The notes beneath the pieces were generated by a model. That model did not search any database and was not told the origin of the DNA. It worked only from the letters and a program-made list of their open reading frames with translations. From an uncultured Clostridia bacterium (GTDB lineage Bacteria > Bacillota > Clostridia > Monoglobales > Monoglobaceae), in assembly GCA_947631965.1 (NCBI GenBank), contig CANRNL010000002.1:38806-102805 (forward strand): 64,000 nt of DNA, read 5' to 3'. Shown here piece after piece: positions 1-8,815 of the stretch (within the stretch, counting starts at the first letter, position 1; every line of letters starts with the position of its first letter). Position numbers and translations under genes: made by a program.

Positions 1-2
1 GC

Positions 3-278
3 GTTGTGGACGCAGACGAGGTGGTTCCGTCCGAATACCTGACGCTTTACAGAAGCGTTATAGTTTTCGGAAAAATACATATTATCGAGGACGTTTCCGA
101 AAAACGCGCCGCGATTGAAAGGTTCGCACTGAGATTTTCGCCGTGCGAGAGTGAAGCAGACAGGGCGGCGGAAATCGACAGAAGCTGGAACGGTCTTTGT
201 ATGCTGGAGCTTGAAATGGAGCATATAAGCGGAAAAGAAGCAAGAGATTTGGCGAAAAAGCGAAAGAGCGGCAGATAG
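3..278 (+). CDS. Pyridoxamine 5'-phosphate oxidase-like flavoprotein, C-terminal part (cut by window edge)
   Basis: The reading frame is already open at the first bases, so this is the end of a gene that begins outside the window. The roughly 90 visible residues end in a segment (ALRFSP, then AEIDRSWNGLCMLELEM) that resembles the C-terminus of the pyridoxamine 5'-phosphate oxidase-like family, which includes the 5-nitroimidazole-reductase (NimA) type proteins of anaerobes. Members are small FMN-binding split-barrel proteins that reduce varied substrates in the cytoplasm. The flavin-binding part lies outside the window, so the substrate cannot be inferred. The next gene starts about 23 bases downstream, so the two may be co-transcribed. 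Confidence 0.6.
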   Translation, partial: VVDADEVVPSEYLTLYRSVIVFGKIHIIEDVSEKRAAIERFALRFSPCESEADRAAEIDRSWNGLCMLELEMEHISGKEARDLAKKRKSGR

Positions 279-301
279 AACGGTTGTTATGGGAGAAAAA
301 T

Positions 302-1603
302 ATGTCCTGCTTGAAAAACTTTATTAAATATGTCTCACTTAATATATTCGGTATGATAGGCTTGTCCTGCTATATTTTAGCAGATACGTTTTTTATTGCC
401 AAAGGCACGGGCGCAAACGGTCTTGCGGCGTTGAATTTGGCAATACCGGTGTTCAGTCTTATTCAGGGCTTCGGGCTTATGATAGGAATAGGTGCGGGCA
501 GTAAGTATTCGATATTTAAAAATCAGGGCAAGGCGGATATGGCGAACAGAGTGTTTACAAACGCGGCGGTCGCGGTGCTTTTCGCCTCGCTCTCTCTCGC
601 TATGCTCGGAGCTTTTGCGTCCGATTTTATTACGCGGCTGATGGGTGCGGATGATGAAATTTTTGAAATGTGCAAAATATATTTAAAAGTTATTTTGATG
701 TTTGCGCCCGCGTTTATGTTCAACACCCTGCTCCAGAACTTTGTGCGTAACGACGGCGCTCCGCAGCTTTCAATGGTAGCCGTGCTGTGCGGAAGCATAG
801 CGAATATTATTTTGGATTACATATTGATTTTCCCTATGGGGCTTGGAATTTTCGGAGCCGTTCTCGCCACGGCGACCGCGCCGCTAATCAGTATGATGAT
901 ATTGTCGTCGCTTTTCTTCAGAGGCAAGAATGGCTTTCGCATTGTGAAGTGCCGTATATCAAAGGAACTGCTGCTCGGAATTTTTTCGGGAGGCTTGCCC
1001 TCTCTTATCACCGAGCTTTCGTCGGGCATAGTTATTATCGTTTTCAATATGATAATTTTAAAGCTGCGCGGCAATACGGGCGTTGCCGCCTACGGGGTTA
1101 TAGCCAACATCTCAATCGTGGTGATGTCGATATACACGGGTACGGCACAGGGCTCACAGCCGCTTATCAGCGGATATTACGGCGCTGAGCGATACGGCGA
1201 TATACGAAAAATTTTGCGTTACGCGGTAATTACAGTCGCCGCCGTATCCTGCGTTTTATATACCTGTATATTTTTCGGGGCGGAGCGTATCACCGCACTG
1301 TTTAACGGCGAGCATAACTTACAGCTTCAGAGTATGGCTTCTATGGGCCTTAAATGCTACTTTACATCCTGCATATTCGCGGGCTTTAACATAGTAATGT
1401 CAATATATTTTACCGCTTCGGACAATCCGCGCCCCGCTCACGCTATTTCGATTTTGCGCGGCTTTATAATAATCGTCCCTATGGCGTTTTTGATGTCATA
1501 CATCGGGGGTATGACGGGCGTATGGCTCGCGCTCCCCGCGACAGAGCTTATTGTAAGCGTAATTTCGGTTATTTTTTACTTTAAGTTTAGCAGAATACCG
1601 TAA
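302..1603 (+). CDS. MATE family multidrug efflux transporter
   Basis: This 433-residue, very hydrophobic protein has about twelve predicted membrane segments in two similar halves, the usual size and layout of MATE exporters, which move cationic drugs or metabolites out in exchange for Na+ or H+. Recognisable features are an N-terminal stretch containing ADTFFIAKGTG, a first-half segment FNTLLQNFVRNDGAP and a second-half segment GTAQGSQPLISGYYGA, both typical of MepA-like members. I chose the ATG at 302 because GGGAG lies 6 bases upstream; an in-frame TTG at 284 has no ribosome-binding site. The substrate is unknown. Confidence 0.85.
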   Translation: MSCLKNFIKYVSLNIFGMIGLSCYILADTFFIAKGTGANGLAALNLAIPVFSLIQGFGLMIGIGAGSKYSIFKNQGKADMANRVFTNAAVAVLFASLSLAMLGAFASDFITRLMGADDEIFEMCKIYLKVILMFAPAFMFNTLLQNFVRNDGAPQLSMVAVLCGSIANIILDYILIFPMGLGIFGAVLATATAPLISMMILSSLFFRGKNGFRIVKCRISKELLLGIFSGGLPSLITELSSGIVIIVFNMIILKLRGNTGVAAYGVIANISIVVMSIYTGTAQGSQPLISGYYGAERYGDIRKILRYAVITVAAVSCVLYTCIFFGAERITALFNGEHNLQLQSMASMGLKCYFTSCIFAGFNIVMSIYFTASDNPRPAHAISILRGFIIIVPMAFLMSYIGGMTGVWLALPATELIVSVISVIFYFKFSRIP

Positions 1604-1641
1604 TTTAAAAAGCGGTTTTATCAAGTCCACGATTGCGGATT

Positions 1642-1669
1642 TGCCGCTCCGAGCAAGGAGCGGCATTTT
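1642..1669 (+). terminator. Probable intrinsic terminator after the MATE gene
   Basis: A perfect 9-bp stem (TGCCGCTCC with GGAGCGGCA) encloses a 6-base loop and is followed by a short T run (TTTTG). The T run is weak, so termination may be partial. The A/T-rich stretch after it (1680-1740) also holds a 7-bp inverted repeat (AATTTTC and GAAAATT, 1713-1730) just upstream of the sigma-factor gene. Confidence 0.6.
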
Positions 1670-1783
1670 GCGTTAAACAGAAAAATTTGTAAAATATTAT
1701 TTTTTATGCAATAATTTTCATTTGAAAATTGTATTATATATGTGTTTGCAAATACGATATTCGCAGCAGAGGAGATGATTGGC

Positions 1784-2272
1784 TTGACCGACGCGGACAG
1801 AGAATATTATTCCGAGGCCTATGATAAATATGCCGCCGACCTATACCGTATGTCGCTGATATATCTGAAAAAACGCGAGGATGCGGAGGAGGCTGTCGCG
1901 GATGCGTTTGTCAGGCTTATGGAATACCGCCCGAAATTTGAAAACGATGCGCACGAAAAGGCGTGGCTGATGAAAACAACGGTAAATATCTGCAAAAATC
2001 TCCGTAAATCCGTTCTGTTTCGCAGGGTGATTACGAATGACGAGGTGCTCTCATATATGTCCGCTCCCGAAGAAGTCACGATTATGGAGGAGGTTTTGTC
2101 GCTGCCGCCCGAATACAGAGTAATTATCTATATGCACTATTATCAGGGGTATAAATCGGACGAAATCGCGGCAATTCTCGGAATGAACAAAAACACCGTG
2201 CTTTCGCGACTTTCACGCGGGCGCAAAAAGCTCAAAAGTATTCTTACAGAAGGAGGTTTCTTCTATGCTTAA
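1784..2272 (+). CDS. ECF-type sigma-70 family RNA polymerase sigma factor
   Basis: A 162-residue sigma factor with only regions 2 and 4. Region 2 (about residues 15-75) contains DLYRMSLIYLKKREDAEEAVADAFVRL, which matches the core-binding and -10 recognition helix pattern. Region 4 (about 105-155) contains LPPEYRVIIYMHYYQGYKSDEIAAILGMNKNTVLSRLSRGRKKL, a clear helix-turn-helix for -35 binding. I chose the TTG at 1784 because GAGGAG (1769-1774) is correctly spaced; the ATG at 1775 abuts the ribosome-binding site. The next gene overlaps it by 8 bases and encodes a membrane DUF4179 protein, the usual partner or anti-sigma in Clostridia. Target genes are unknown; autoregulation is likely but not shown. 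Confidence 0.88.
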   Translation: MTDADREYYSEAYDKYAADLYRMSLIYLKKREDAEEAVADAFVRLMEYRPKFENDAHEKAWLMKTTVNICKNLRKSVLFRRVITNDEVLSYMSAPEEVTIMEEVLSLPPEYRVIIYMHYYQGYKSDEIAAILGMNKNTVLSRLSRGRKKLKSILTEGGFFYA

Positions 2273-3779
2273 CGAAAACAATTCCCGTCAAAACGAAATT
2301 AAAAACATTTTCTCAAAGATTACTGCGGATGATGATATGAAAGAAAGAATTTTAATTTCAATGGAGGAAAAAGAAATGAGGAAAACAGGCTTAAAGAGAG
2401 GAAAATGTATAATTGCCGCCGCAATATGCGCGGCTGTGATTGGCGCGACAACGGCTTTTGCCGCGTCACCCACAGGGCAGGAGGCTCTGTCAAGCATCAT
2501 CGCATACTTTCAAAACGAGCAGTCAACGCCTATGACAAGCATAGAGGAGCTTGCAAAGTATAACGAGGAGGTCGGCGCTAGTGTTACGAAGGACGGATTG
2601 ACGCTGACGCTTGACAATGTGGCGGCGGACGATAACTTCGTGCATATATTTTATACAATTACGTCGGACACGCCGTTTTATGAGGACGGCAACCAATACT
2701 CAAGCGAGACGTGGGATAGGCTTTTGTGGATAGAATGCGGAATAAACGGAGAGCTTGCGGGCTACGGCAACAACAATAATAAAGCTGACAGCTATTTCGC
2801 CGACGAATATACCTATAAGGCTATGAGAAAATACAACATTTCACCCGAAACGATACCGGATAATTTCAAGGTGGAGCTGTTCGGCGAAATGAACGCCGCG
2901 TTTAAAAAAGAGCTGCCCGACAATTCGCTGTTCAATCTGGTTTGGCAGGATAAAGTTGACGAAATCACAGATGAACAGAAGGCAGAAGTATGGTATGTAT
3001 GTGCGGACGTAGACAAGTCGGCGGCGAAGGTGGAAACTGTAACGCGCGACATAGGCGTGACGCTTGACAGCGGTATAATAATCGACAAGGCGGTGTTCTC
3101 GCCGTTCGGCAATCAGGTTATAGTCCGCACCGAGGCGAGCGGCGATTTAAATCAGGACAGCTCGGATTATGCGCTGAGCCTTGTTGATGATTTCGCGCTA
3201 TTTGACGAAAACGGAATATGTCTCGATATATTGGACGCAGATGCGAGTATGGCGGCTGACGGCTCATCAAATAACTCGTTTGAGTTTTTAAAGGCTGACC
3301 TGAACACCAAAAAGCTAACTATCGTACCGACGCACTATTCGGAACCGAAATCGGGCGAGGAGGCGACCGTGATTGACAAGAAGATAGGCGAGTACCCGAT
3401 GACGTTTGAGCTGAAAGACGGCGAGGTGGTTGTAACCGACGTGCGTATATACGACGGACGCGTTGAGGTGGATTACCGCATAGACGGCTTTATAAAGTAC
3501 GGACCGTACTTTGAGCTGTTAAACGATGCGGGTGAAGAGCCCGGCGGCAACACCAAGGTACACTACGACCGTATGCTTGACACCGAGGTACACCACGACA
3601 CCAATTCCTATACCGACGTATATACCTACGACGCGCGGGATGAAAACGGTTGCCCGATACCCATGGACGACAGTGTGAGCGCCGAGGCTATAAAGGCGAA
3701 TTTCACAACGCTCCGCTTTGAGCGCATTAACGGGGTAACCCTTGATTGGGATAATGCCGTCACGGTGGATTTGAAATAA
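2265..3779 (+). CDS. DUF4179-type membrane protein, probable anti-sigma partner of the ECF factor
   Basis: A 504-residue protein with a short cytoplasmic N-terminus (about 1-45, acidic and helical), one membrane segment (about 48-66) and a long extracytoplasmic domain beginning with the DUF4179-like stretch around TKDGLTLTLDNVAADDNFVHI. This architecture and its 8-base overlap with an ECF sigma gene are typical of clostridial sigma/DUF4179 pairs, where the small N-terminal segment is thought to hold the sigma factor and the outer domain to sense a surface signal. I see no zinc-binding anti-sigma motif. Its ribosome-binding site (AAGGAGG) lies inside the sigma gene, suggesting translational coupling. 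The ligand is unknown. Confidence 0.75.
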   Translation: MLNENNSRQNEIKNIFSKITADDDMKERILISMEEKEMRKTGLKRGKCIIAAAICAAVIGATTAFAASPTGQEALSSIIAYFQNEQSTPMTSIEELAKYNEEVGASVTKDGLTLTLDNVAADDNFVHIFYTITSDTPFYEDGNQYSSETWDRLLWIECGINGELAGYGNNNNKADSYFADEYTYKAMRKYNISPETIPDNFKVELFGEMNAAFKKELPDNSLFNLVWQDKVDEITDEQKAEVWYVCADVDKSAAKVETVTRDIGVTLDSGIIIDKAVFSPFGNQVIVRTEASGDLNQDSSDYALSLVDDFALFDENGICLDILDADASMAADGSSNNSFEFLKADLNTKKLTIVPTHYSEPKSGEEATVIDKKIGEYPMTFELKDGEVVVTDVRIYDGRVEVDYRIDGFIKYGPYFELLNDAGEEPGGNTKVHYDRMLDTEVHHDTNSYTDVYTYDARDENGCPIPMDDSVSAEAIKANFTTLRFERINGVTLDWDNAVTVDLK

Positions 3780-3793
3780 ATTGAACAACATAC

Positions 3794-3828
3794 AAAACGG
3801 CGCATCACATAAGTGATACGCCGTTTTT
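3794..3828. terminator. Bidirectional intrinsic terminator between convergent genes
   Basis: A long hairpin (arms built on AACGGCG and ATCAC, loop ATAA) is flanked by A and T runs, so it can stop both the rightward DUF4179 transcript and the leftward nucleoside hydrolase transcript. It is nearly the reverse complement of the hairpin at 4845-4878. Confidence 0.85.
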
Positions 3829-3844
3829 AGCATTTAACCGTAAA

Positions 3845-4723
3845 TTAGCTGTACTTCAATTTCAGCTTAGCGTATAAATCTTCAAGAATAAAGCGGGAAT
3901 TGATATTTTTATATACCCGCAAAGTGCGGTCGCTTTGGGTATGGATGTATTTCATATCGGAGCCAAATTCGGGGCGGGGAATATCTTCCCACTCGCCGCA
4001 ATCGCCGAACATCATAAGGCCTACCGAAGGAGAATCGCCAAGTATACGGTATTCGGTTGGGCGTGATTTTTGGGCGTTATTAAAGCTGATAACGTTTTCG
4101 GTCAGATACTTCCCGATTTCGCCGTACGGATATACCCTGTCGCGAAGCTCGGCAAAGGAAACAGGCATCATACGGTACACGCTTCGCGGTACCTGCCAAA
4201 GCCTGACGTTTGACTTAAATACCACATTTGCGGCGTTTACGTCGTTTTTGAGATTGTATTCCCAGCCGCCGTTCGGATAATCGCCGCCGCCAATCCATAT
4301 CACCGTAATATCCCTATCGGCAATTTTAGGTTCAATCAACAGCGCCGACGCCATATCGGTAAGGGGTCCCAGAAACGATATGTAAAGCGGGCGCTCGTCG
4401 TCGCTCATCGCCTCTTTGATTATAATTTGTGCGCCGGGTGATGGGACGGGCGTTTTCTCGTCGGGGATTGCCTCTTTTGCTCCGTTGCATAAAGCTGCGT
4501 CATTTAATTTTCCCATTTTACTCAGCACAAGCACGGCTTCCTCGTAGCTGTCCGCCTGGCTGGTTTGAGATTTTGAGTCGCCAAAATGGGCGGGAATTAT
4601 CGCTCTTACGTCAAAGGACTCGGTAAGCATAGCGTGTACTATGGCAAACTGGTCGTCCACCTCGTTTTTTACATCGGTGTCTAAAATAACTCTTATCTTT
4701 TTTTCTTCGGGAATGTTAAACAT
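3845..4723 (-). CDS. Inosine-uridine type nucleoside hydrolase
   Basis: This 292-residue protein has the N-terminal metal-binding signature of the nucleoside hydrolase fold: ILDTDVKNEVDDQFA at about residues 13-27, where D15, D17 and the D23-D24 pair would coordinate Ca2+. Members cleave the N-glycosidic bond of ribonucleosides to base plus ribose in the cytoplasm; other members act on nicotinamide riboside or unknown nucleosides. The length is slightly short of the roughly 310 usual. The stretch LGPLTDMASAL and the IWIGGG segment also fit the family. It is a single-gene unit with its own promoter (4757-4785) and terminators on both sides. The exact substrate cannot be read from sequence. Confidence 0.82.
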   Translation of the reverse strand: MFNIPEEKKIRVILDTDVKNEVDDQFAIVHAMLTESFDVRAIIPAHFGDSKSQTSQADSYEEAVLVLSKMGKLNDAALCNGAKEAIPDEKTPVPSPGAQIIIKEAMSDDERPLYISFLGPLTDMASALLIEPKIADRDITVIWIGGGDYPNGGWEYNLKNDVNAANVVFKSNVRLWQVPRSVYRMMPVSFAELRDRVYPYGEIGKYLTENVISFNNAQKSRPTEYRILGDSPSVGLMMFGDCGEWEDIPRPEFGSDMKYIHTQSDRTLRVYKNINSRFILEDLYAKLKLKYS

Positions 4724-4756
4724 AATAAATCCGCCTTTATGATTTGATTTTAAGCC

Positions 4757-4785
4757 ATTGTATCATAGCGCAAGGTATAAAGCAA
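4757..4785 (-). promoter_or_regulatory. Vegetative promoter of the nucleoside hydrolase gene
   Basis: Reading the minus strand, a -35 box TTGCTT (4785-4780) and a -10 box TACAAT (4762-4757) are separated by 17 bases, about 35 bases upstream of the start codon. Confidence 0.65.
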
Positions 4786-4844
4786 GTGATTTCAGCGGAT
4801 TTTAATTAAGCAATAGCGTATCAGTTTGCGTTTACAGGACAAAG

Positions 4845-4878
4845 AAACGGCGCATCACTTATGTGATGCGCCGTTTTT
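4845..4878 (-). terminator. Intrinsic terminator downstream of nifJ
   Basis: A strong hairpin (arms AACGGCGCATCAC and its complement, loop TTAT) flanked by A and T runs lies just past the nifJ stop codon. It is an inverted near-copy of the hairpin at 3794-3828. Confidence 0.85.
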
Positions 4879-4908
4879 ATCCGATTTGCGGATTTTTTGC
4901 TTAACCGA

Positions 4909-7900
4909 TTACTCAGCCATTCTCTTATAGTTGTTGTATCTTGCGACGAGGTCGTTTTCAGCCTTGTCGAACAAGCTCTGAGCAACGTCCGGATAGCCCT
5001 TGAGAAGCTGGAGGTATCTGTTCTCGCCCTTCATAAACTCCTGGATAGAGCCCTTGGGTTCTTTCGAGTCGAGTATGAACGGGTTCTTGCCTTCGTCGGC
5101 GAGAAGCGGATTGTATCTCCAGAGGTGCCAGTAACCTGCTTCAACAGCCTTCTTCTCCTCGGCAATCGTTGTTGCCATACCCGACTTAATGCCGTGGTTG
5201 ATACAAGGAGCGTAAGCTATTATAAGCGACGGTCCCGGATAAGCCTCAGCCTCTTTGATTGCGGTGAGAGCCTGCTGCATATTAGCTCCGAGAGCTATCT
5301 GTGCAACATATACGTAGCCGTAGGTTGTGGCAATCATACCGAGATCCTTTTTCTTAACTCTCTTACCGGAAGCCGCAAACTTAGCAACAGCCGCGGTAGG
5401 AGTAGCCTTTGAAGCCTGACCGCCCGTATTGGAGTAAACCTCGGTATCAACAACGAAGATGTTGATGTCCTCGCCGGATGCGATAACGTGGTCAAGTCCG
5501 CCGTAACCTATATCATAAGCCCAGCCGTCGCCGCCGAATGCCCAGTGCGAGTGTTTAACAAGGAAGTCGCTTCTGTCCGCGATATTCTTTATATGACTGT
5601 CAGACATATCGGCATCCTTGATGAGAGCCTTGATGTCAGCCGCAGCAGCCTTGGAAGCCTCAGCGTTGTCCTTACCCTCTATCCAAGCCTTGAAAGCATC
5701 CGCAAGCTTAGCGTCAACCTTATCCATAACAGCTTCCATATCAGACTGGAGCGTTTCTCTTATCTTATTGTGAGCTACTACCATGCCAAGACCGAACTCA
5801 GCGTTGTCCTCGAACAGTGAGTTAGCCCAAGCGGGACCGTGACCCTCGTCGTTCTTGCAGTACGGCATTGACGGTGCGCTGCCGCCCCAGATAGAGGTAC
5901 AGCCCGTTGCATTAGCAACAACCATTCTGTCGCCGAACAACTGAGTGATGAGCTTGATGTAAGGTGTTTCGCCGCAGCCTGCGCAAGCGCCGGAGAATTC
6001 GAGAAGCGGCTGTGCAAACTGAGAATTCTTGATGCTCTTCAATATATCGATATCCTTCTGCTTTGTCGGAACCGAAACCGCGAAATCCCAGTTGTCGGAT
6101 TCTTTGTCAACAACTTCGTCGATAGGCTTCATCGAAAGAGCCTTTTCCTTAGCGGGGCAAACCTGAGCGCAGACGCCGCAGCCGAGGCAGTCCTTGGGGG
6201 ATACCTGGATACGGAACTTCGAGCCTACGTTTACGCCCTTAGCGTCGAGCATATCAAAATGCTCCGGAGCCTTTGCGGCTTCTTCGTCAGTAAGAAGCAC
6301 GGGACGAATTGCAGCGTGCGGACAAACCGCGCTGCACTGGTTACACTGGATACACTTGCTCGAATCCCACTCGGGAACAAGAACCGCAACTCCGCGCTTC
6401 TCATATCTCGAAGTGCCTGTCTCGAACGTACCGTCCTCCATACCTGTAAATGTGCTTACGGGGAGTTTGTTACCCTGCTGAGCGTTAACCGGCTCAACAA
6501 TGTTCTTTATGAACTTGGGAACGTCAGCCTCGTCTGTGCTGTCGTCAACCGCGTTCTTCCAGTCAGCCGGAACGTCAACCTTATGCAGAGCGTCGATAGC
6601 GCCGTCAACCGCGTTGCAGTTCATATTAACGATTTCGTCGCCCTTCCTGCCGTATGTCTTCTTAATAGCGGCTTTTATAAGGGTAACAGCCTGGTCGAAC
6701 GGGATAACGTCAGCGAGCTTGAAGAATGCGCTCTGCGTAACCATATTTATTCTGTTCGGTCCAAGACCTACTTTTGTAGCAACGTCTACCGCGTTGATAG
6801 TGTAGAATTCGATGTCGTTCTCCGCGATGTACTTCTTAACCTTTGCGGGGAGCTTTTCGCTAAGCTCGTCGTCAGACCATACGCAGTTGAGCAGGAATTT
6901 GCCGCCCTTGCGAAGTCCTTCAAGCACGTCATACTGATAAACGTATGCGGGCTTGTGGCACGCAATATAGTCGGCTCTGTCAAGAAGGTATGTAGACTTA
7001 ATGGGCTTCTTACCGAATCTCAAGTGAGACATTGTAACGCCGCCCGACTTCTTGGAGTCGTAATCAAAGTACGCCTGAGCGTAGAGATCGGTGTTGTCGC
7101 CTATAATCTTTATAGCGTCCTTGTTAGCGCCAACCGTACCGTCCGAGCCGAAGCCCCAGAACTTACAGCAGGTAGTGCCTTCGGGAGCCGCGTTGATTTT
7201 CTCTCCGACTTCAAGAGAAAGATTTGTAACATCATCCACAATACCAAGCGTGAAGTTGTTCTTCGGCTCATCCGCTTTGAGGTTTTCGTATACCGCAGCG
7301 AGAAGGGTCGGTGTTGTGTCTTTGGAACCGAGTCCGTAACGTCCGCCAACTATAACGGGAGCGTTCTTCTTACCCGAATACAGATTGCAGATGTCAAGAT
7401 AGAGAGGTTCGCCGAGCGAGCCGGGTTCCTTTGTTCTGTCGAGAACAGCTATCTTCTTAACCGTTTCGGGCATAGCGTCGAAGAAATACTTAGCCGAGAA
7501 CGGACGATAGAGGTGAACCTTCAGCACGCCTACCTTTTCGCCTCTCGCGTTGAGGTAATCAACCGTCTCTTCAAGAGCTTCGCATACGCTGCCGATAGCT
7601 ACGATAACTCTGTCGGCATCGGGAGCGCCGTAGTAGTTAAACGGCTTGTACTCACGGCCGGTAATCTTTGAAATTTCTTTCATATAATCATTTACGATGT
7701 CGGGAACAGCGTCATAGAATTTGTTCGACGCTTCTCTTCCCTGGAAGTAAATGTCGGCGTTCTGAGCCGTACCGCGGAGAACAGGATGCTCAGGGTTCAA
7801 AGCGTTGTCCTTGAACTTCTTAACCGCATCCATATCAACCAGCTTTGCGAGGTCCTCGTAGTCCATAACTTCGATTTTCTGAATTTCGTGAGAAGTTCTG

Positions 7901-8424
7901 AAACCGTCGAAGAAGTGAAGGAACGGAACTCTGCCCTTAATTGCCGCAAGGTGGGCAACGCCGCCGAGGTCCATAACCTCCTGAACGCTGCCGGATGCGA
8001 GCATCGCGAAACCTGTCTGACGGCAAGCCATAACGTCCTGATGGTCGCCGAATATGTTAAGAGCGTGAGCCGCAAGTGCTCTCGCGCTTACATGGAAAAC
8101 AGTCGGGAGAAGTTCGCCCGCGATTTTGTACATATTCGGAATCATAAGGAGCAGACCTTGCGACGCCGTAAATGTGGTTGTGAGCGCACCTGCCTGAAGC
8201 GAACCGTGAACAGCGCCCGACGCGCCCGCTTCCGACTGAAGCTCAACAACCTTTACCTTTTGACCGAAAACATTTTTTCGGCCTTCCTTTGCGCTCCACT
8301 CGTCAACATATTCAGCCATAGGTGACGAAGGAGTGATCGGATAGATGGCGGCAACCTCTGTGAAAGCATAAGCGCAATGCGCCGCTGCGGTGTTGCCGTC
8401 CATAGTTTTGAAGTGCTTTGCCAT
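4909..8424 (-). CDS. nifJ: Pyruvate:ferredoxin (flavodoxin) oxidoreductase
   Basis: A full-length 1171-residue single-chain PFOR, which converts pyruvate and CoA to acetyl-CoA and CO2 and passes electrons to ferredoxin. Visible in order: the N-terminal pyruvate-binding domain (YPITPSSPMAEYVDEW), the gamma-like domain, a two-cluster ferredoxin insert with CIQCNQCSAVCP at about residue 690 and CLGCGVCAQVCP at about 745, then a third-cluster cysteine motif CAGCGETPYIKL, and the thiamine diphosphate site GDGWAYDIGYGG near 965 with VDTEVYSNTGGQ. The start is supported by AGGAGGTT upstream. It is transcribed alone from a promoter near 8501-8529 and is the central catabolic enzyme of fermenting Clostridia. 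Confidence 0.97.
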   Translation of the reverse strand: MAKHFKTMDGNTAAAHCAYAFTEVAAIYPITPSSPMAEYVDEWSAKEGRKNVFGQKVKVVELQSEAGASGAVHGSLQAGALTTTFTASQGLLLMIPNMYKIAGELLPTVFHVSARALAAHALNIFGDHQDVMACRQTGFAMLASGSVQEVMDLGGVAHLAAIKGRVPFLHFFDGFRTSHEIQKIEVMDYEDLAKLVDMDAVKKFKDNALNPEHPVLRGTAQNADIYFQGREASNKFYDAVPDIVNDYMKEISKITGREYKPFNYYGAPDADRVIVAIGSVCEALEETVDYLNARGEKVGVLKVHLYRPFSAKYFFDAMPETVKKIAVLDRTKEPGSLGEPLYLDICNLYSGKKNAPVIVGGRYGLGSKDTTPTLLAAVYENLKADEPKNNFTLGIVDDVTNLSLEVGEKINAAPEGTTCCKFWGFGSDGTVGANKDAIKIIGDNTDLYAQAYFDYDSKKSGGVTMSHLRFGKKPIKSTYLLDRADYIACHKPAYVYQYDVLEGLRKGGKFLLNCVWSDDELSEKLPAKVKKYIAENDIEFYTINAVDVATKVGLGPNRINMVTQSAFFKLADVIPFDQAVTLIKAAIKKTYGRKGDEIVNMNCNAVDGAIDALHKVDVPADWKNAVDDSTDEADVPKFIKNIVEPVNAQQGNKLPVSTFTGMEDGTFETGTSRYEKRGVAVLVPEWDSSKCIQCNQCSAVCPHAAIRPVLLTDEEAAKAPEHFDMLDAKGVNVGSKFRIQVSPKDCLGCGVCAQVCPAKEKALSMKPIDEVVDKESDNWDFAVSVPTKQKDIDILKSIKNSQFAQPLLEFSGACAGCGETPYIKLITQLFGDRMVVANATGCTSIWGGSAPSMPYCKNDEGHGPAWANSLFEDNAEFGLGMVVAHNKIRETLQSDMEAVMDKVDAKLADAFKAWIEGKDNAEASKAAAADIKALIKDADMSDSHIKNIADRSDFLVKHSHWAFGGDGWAYDIGYGGLDHVIASGEDINIFVVDTEVYSNTGGQASKATPTAAVAKFAASGKRVKKKDLGMIATTYGYVYVAQIALGANMQQALTAIKEAEAYPGPSLIIAYAPCINHGIKSGMATTIAEEKKAVEAGYWHLWRYNPLLADEGKNPFILDSKEPKGSIQEFMKGENRYLQLLKGYPDVAQSLFDKAENDLVARYNNYKRMAE

Positions 8425-8500
8425 TGGAAAAAACCTCCTATGTATATTAAATAAAATATTTTTTTACCGTATAAGTTTTTTATTAAAACTACACAATAAT

Positions 8501-8529
8501 ATTATAACAATATCTTTTGAAATAGTAAA
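8501..8529 (-). promoter_or_regulatory. Vegetative promoter of nifJ
   Basis: On the minus strand a -35-like TTTACT (8529-8524) and a perfect -10 TATAAT (8506-8501) are 17 bases apart, giving a leader of about 70 bases before the nifJ start. Confidence 0.6.
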
Positions 8530-8740
8530 TAACTTTTTCAAAATTTTTTTAATAAAATTGCAATTTTTTGAGCCGAATTTACAATTTTTGACCGTTTTGC
8601 CTTTATTTCAGGGCTTTTTTCGGTCGGACAACCGCATTAAATTCATATGCGTAAAATTGTGTTTTTATTTTTAAATATTTCAAACGGCGCTTTTTAGGCA
8701 TAAAGAAAACAAGCACATAATATATTTTTATAAAAAAGCT

Positions 8741-8793
8741 TTAGTCATACGGTATTTTAACACATATTCCGTGTTCAAGTACCGTATGACTAA
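8741..8793. repeat. 14-bp perfect inverted repeat upstream of spoIVA
   Basis: The arms TTAGTCATACGGTA (8741-8754) and TACCGTATGACTAA (8780-8793) are exact complements separated by 25 bases, and the spacer holds a second small inverted repeat (AACAC and GTGTT). The left arm contains CATACGGT, close to the sigma-E type -10 consensus CATACA-T expected for spoIVA, but I find no convincing -35 at the right distance. It could be an operator dyad over the promoter or a 5' hairpin in the RNA. Confidence 0.7.
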
Positions 8794-8815
8794 TACAAAA
8801 AACAGGAGGTATATT

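Larger units (their letters stand above)
8425..8815. other. Divergent intergenic region between nifJ and spoIVA
   Basis: About 390 bases without a gene. It is A/T-rich, holds the nifJ promoter on its left side and a large inverted repeat immediately before spoIVA on its right side. I see no small ORF with a ribosome-binding site and no recognisable structured RNA in 8530-8740. Confidence 0.6.

Noticed and set aside
6259..7671. A 470-codon open frame on the plus strand inside nifJ
   Set aside because: It lies opposite a certain PFOR gene, has no ribosome-binding site, and its protein is not like any fold I know; it is a by-product of the codon use of the real gene.
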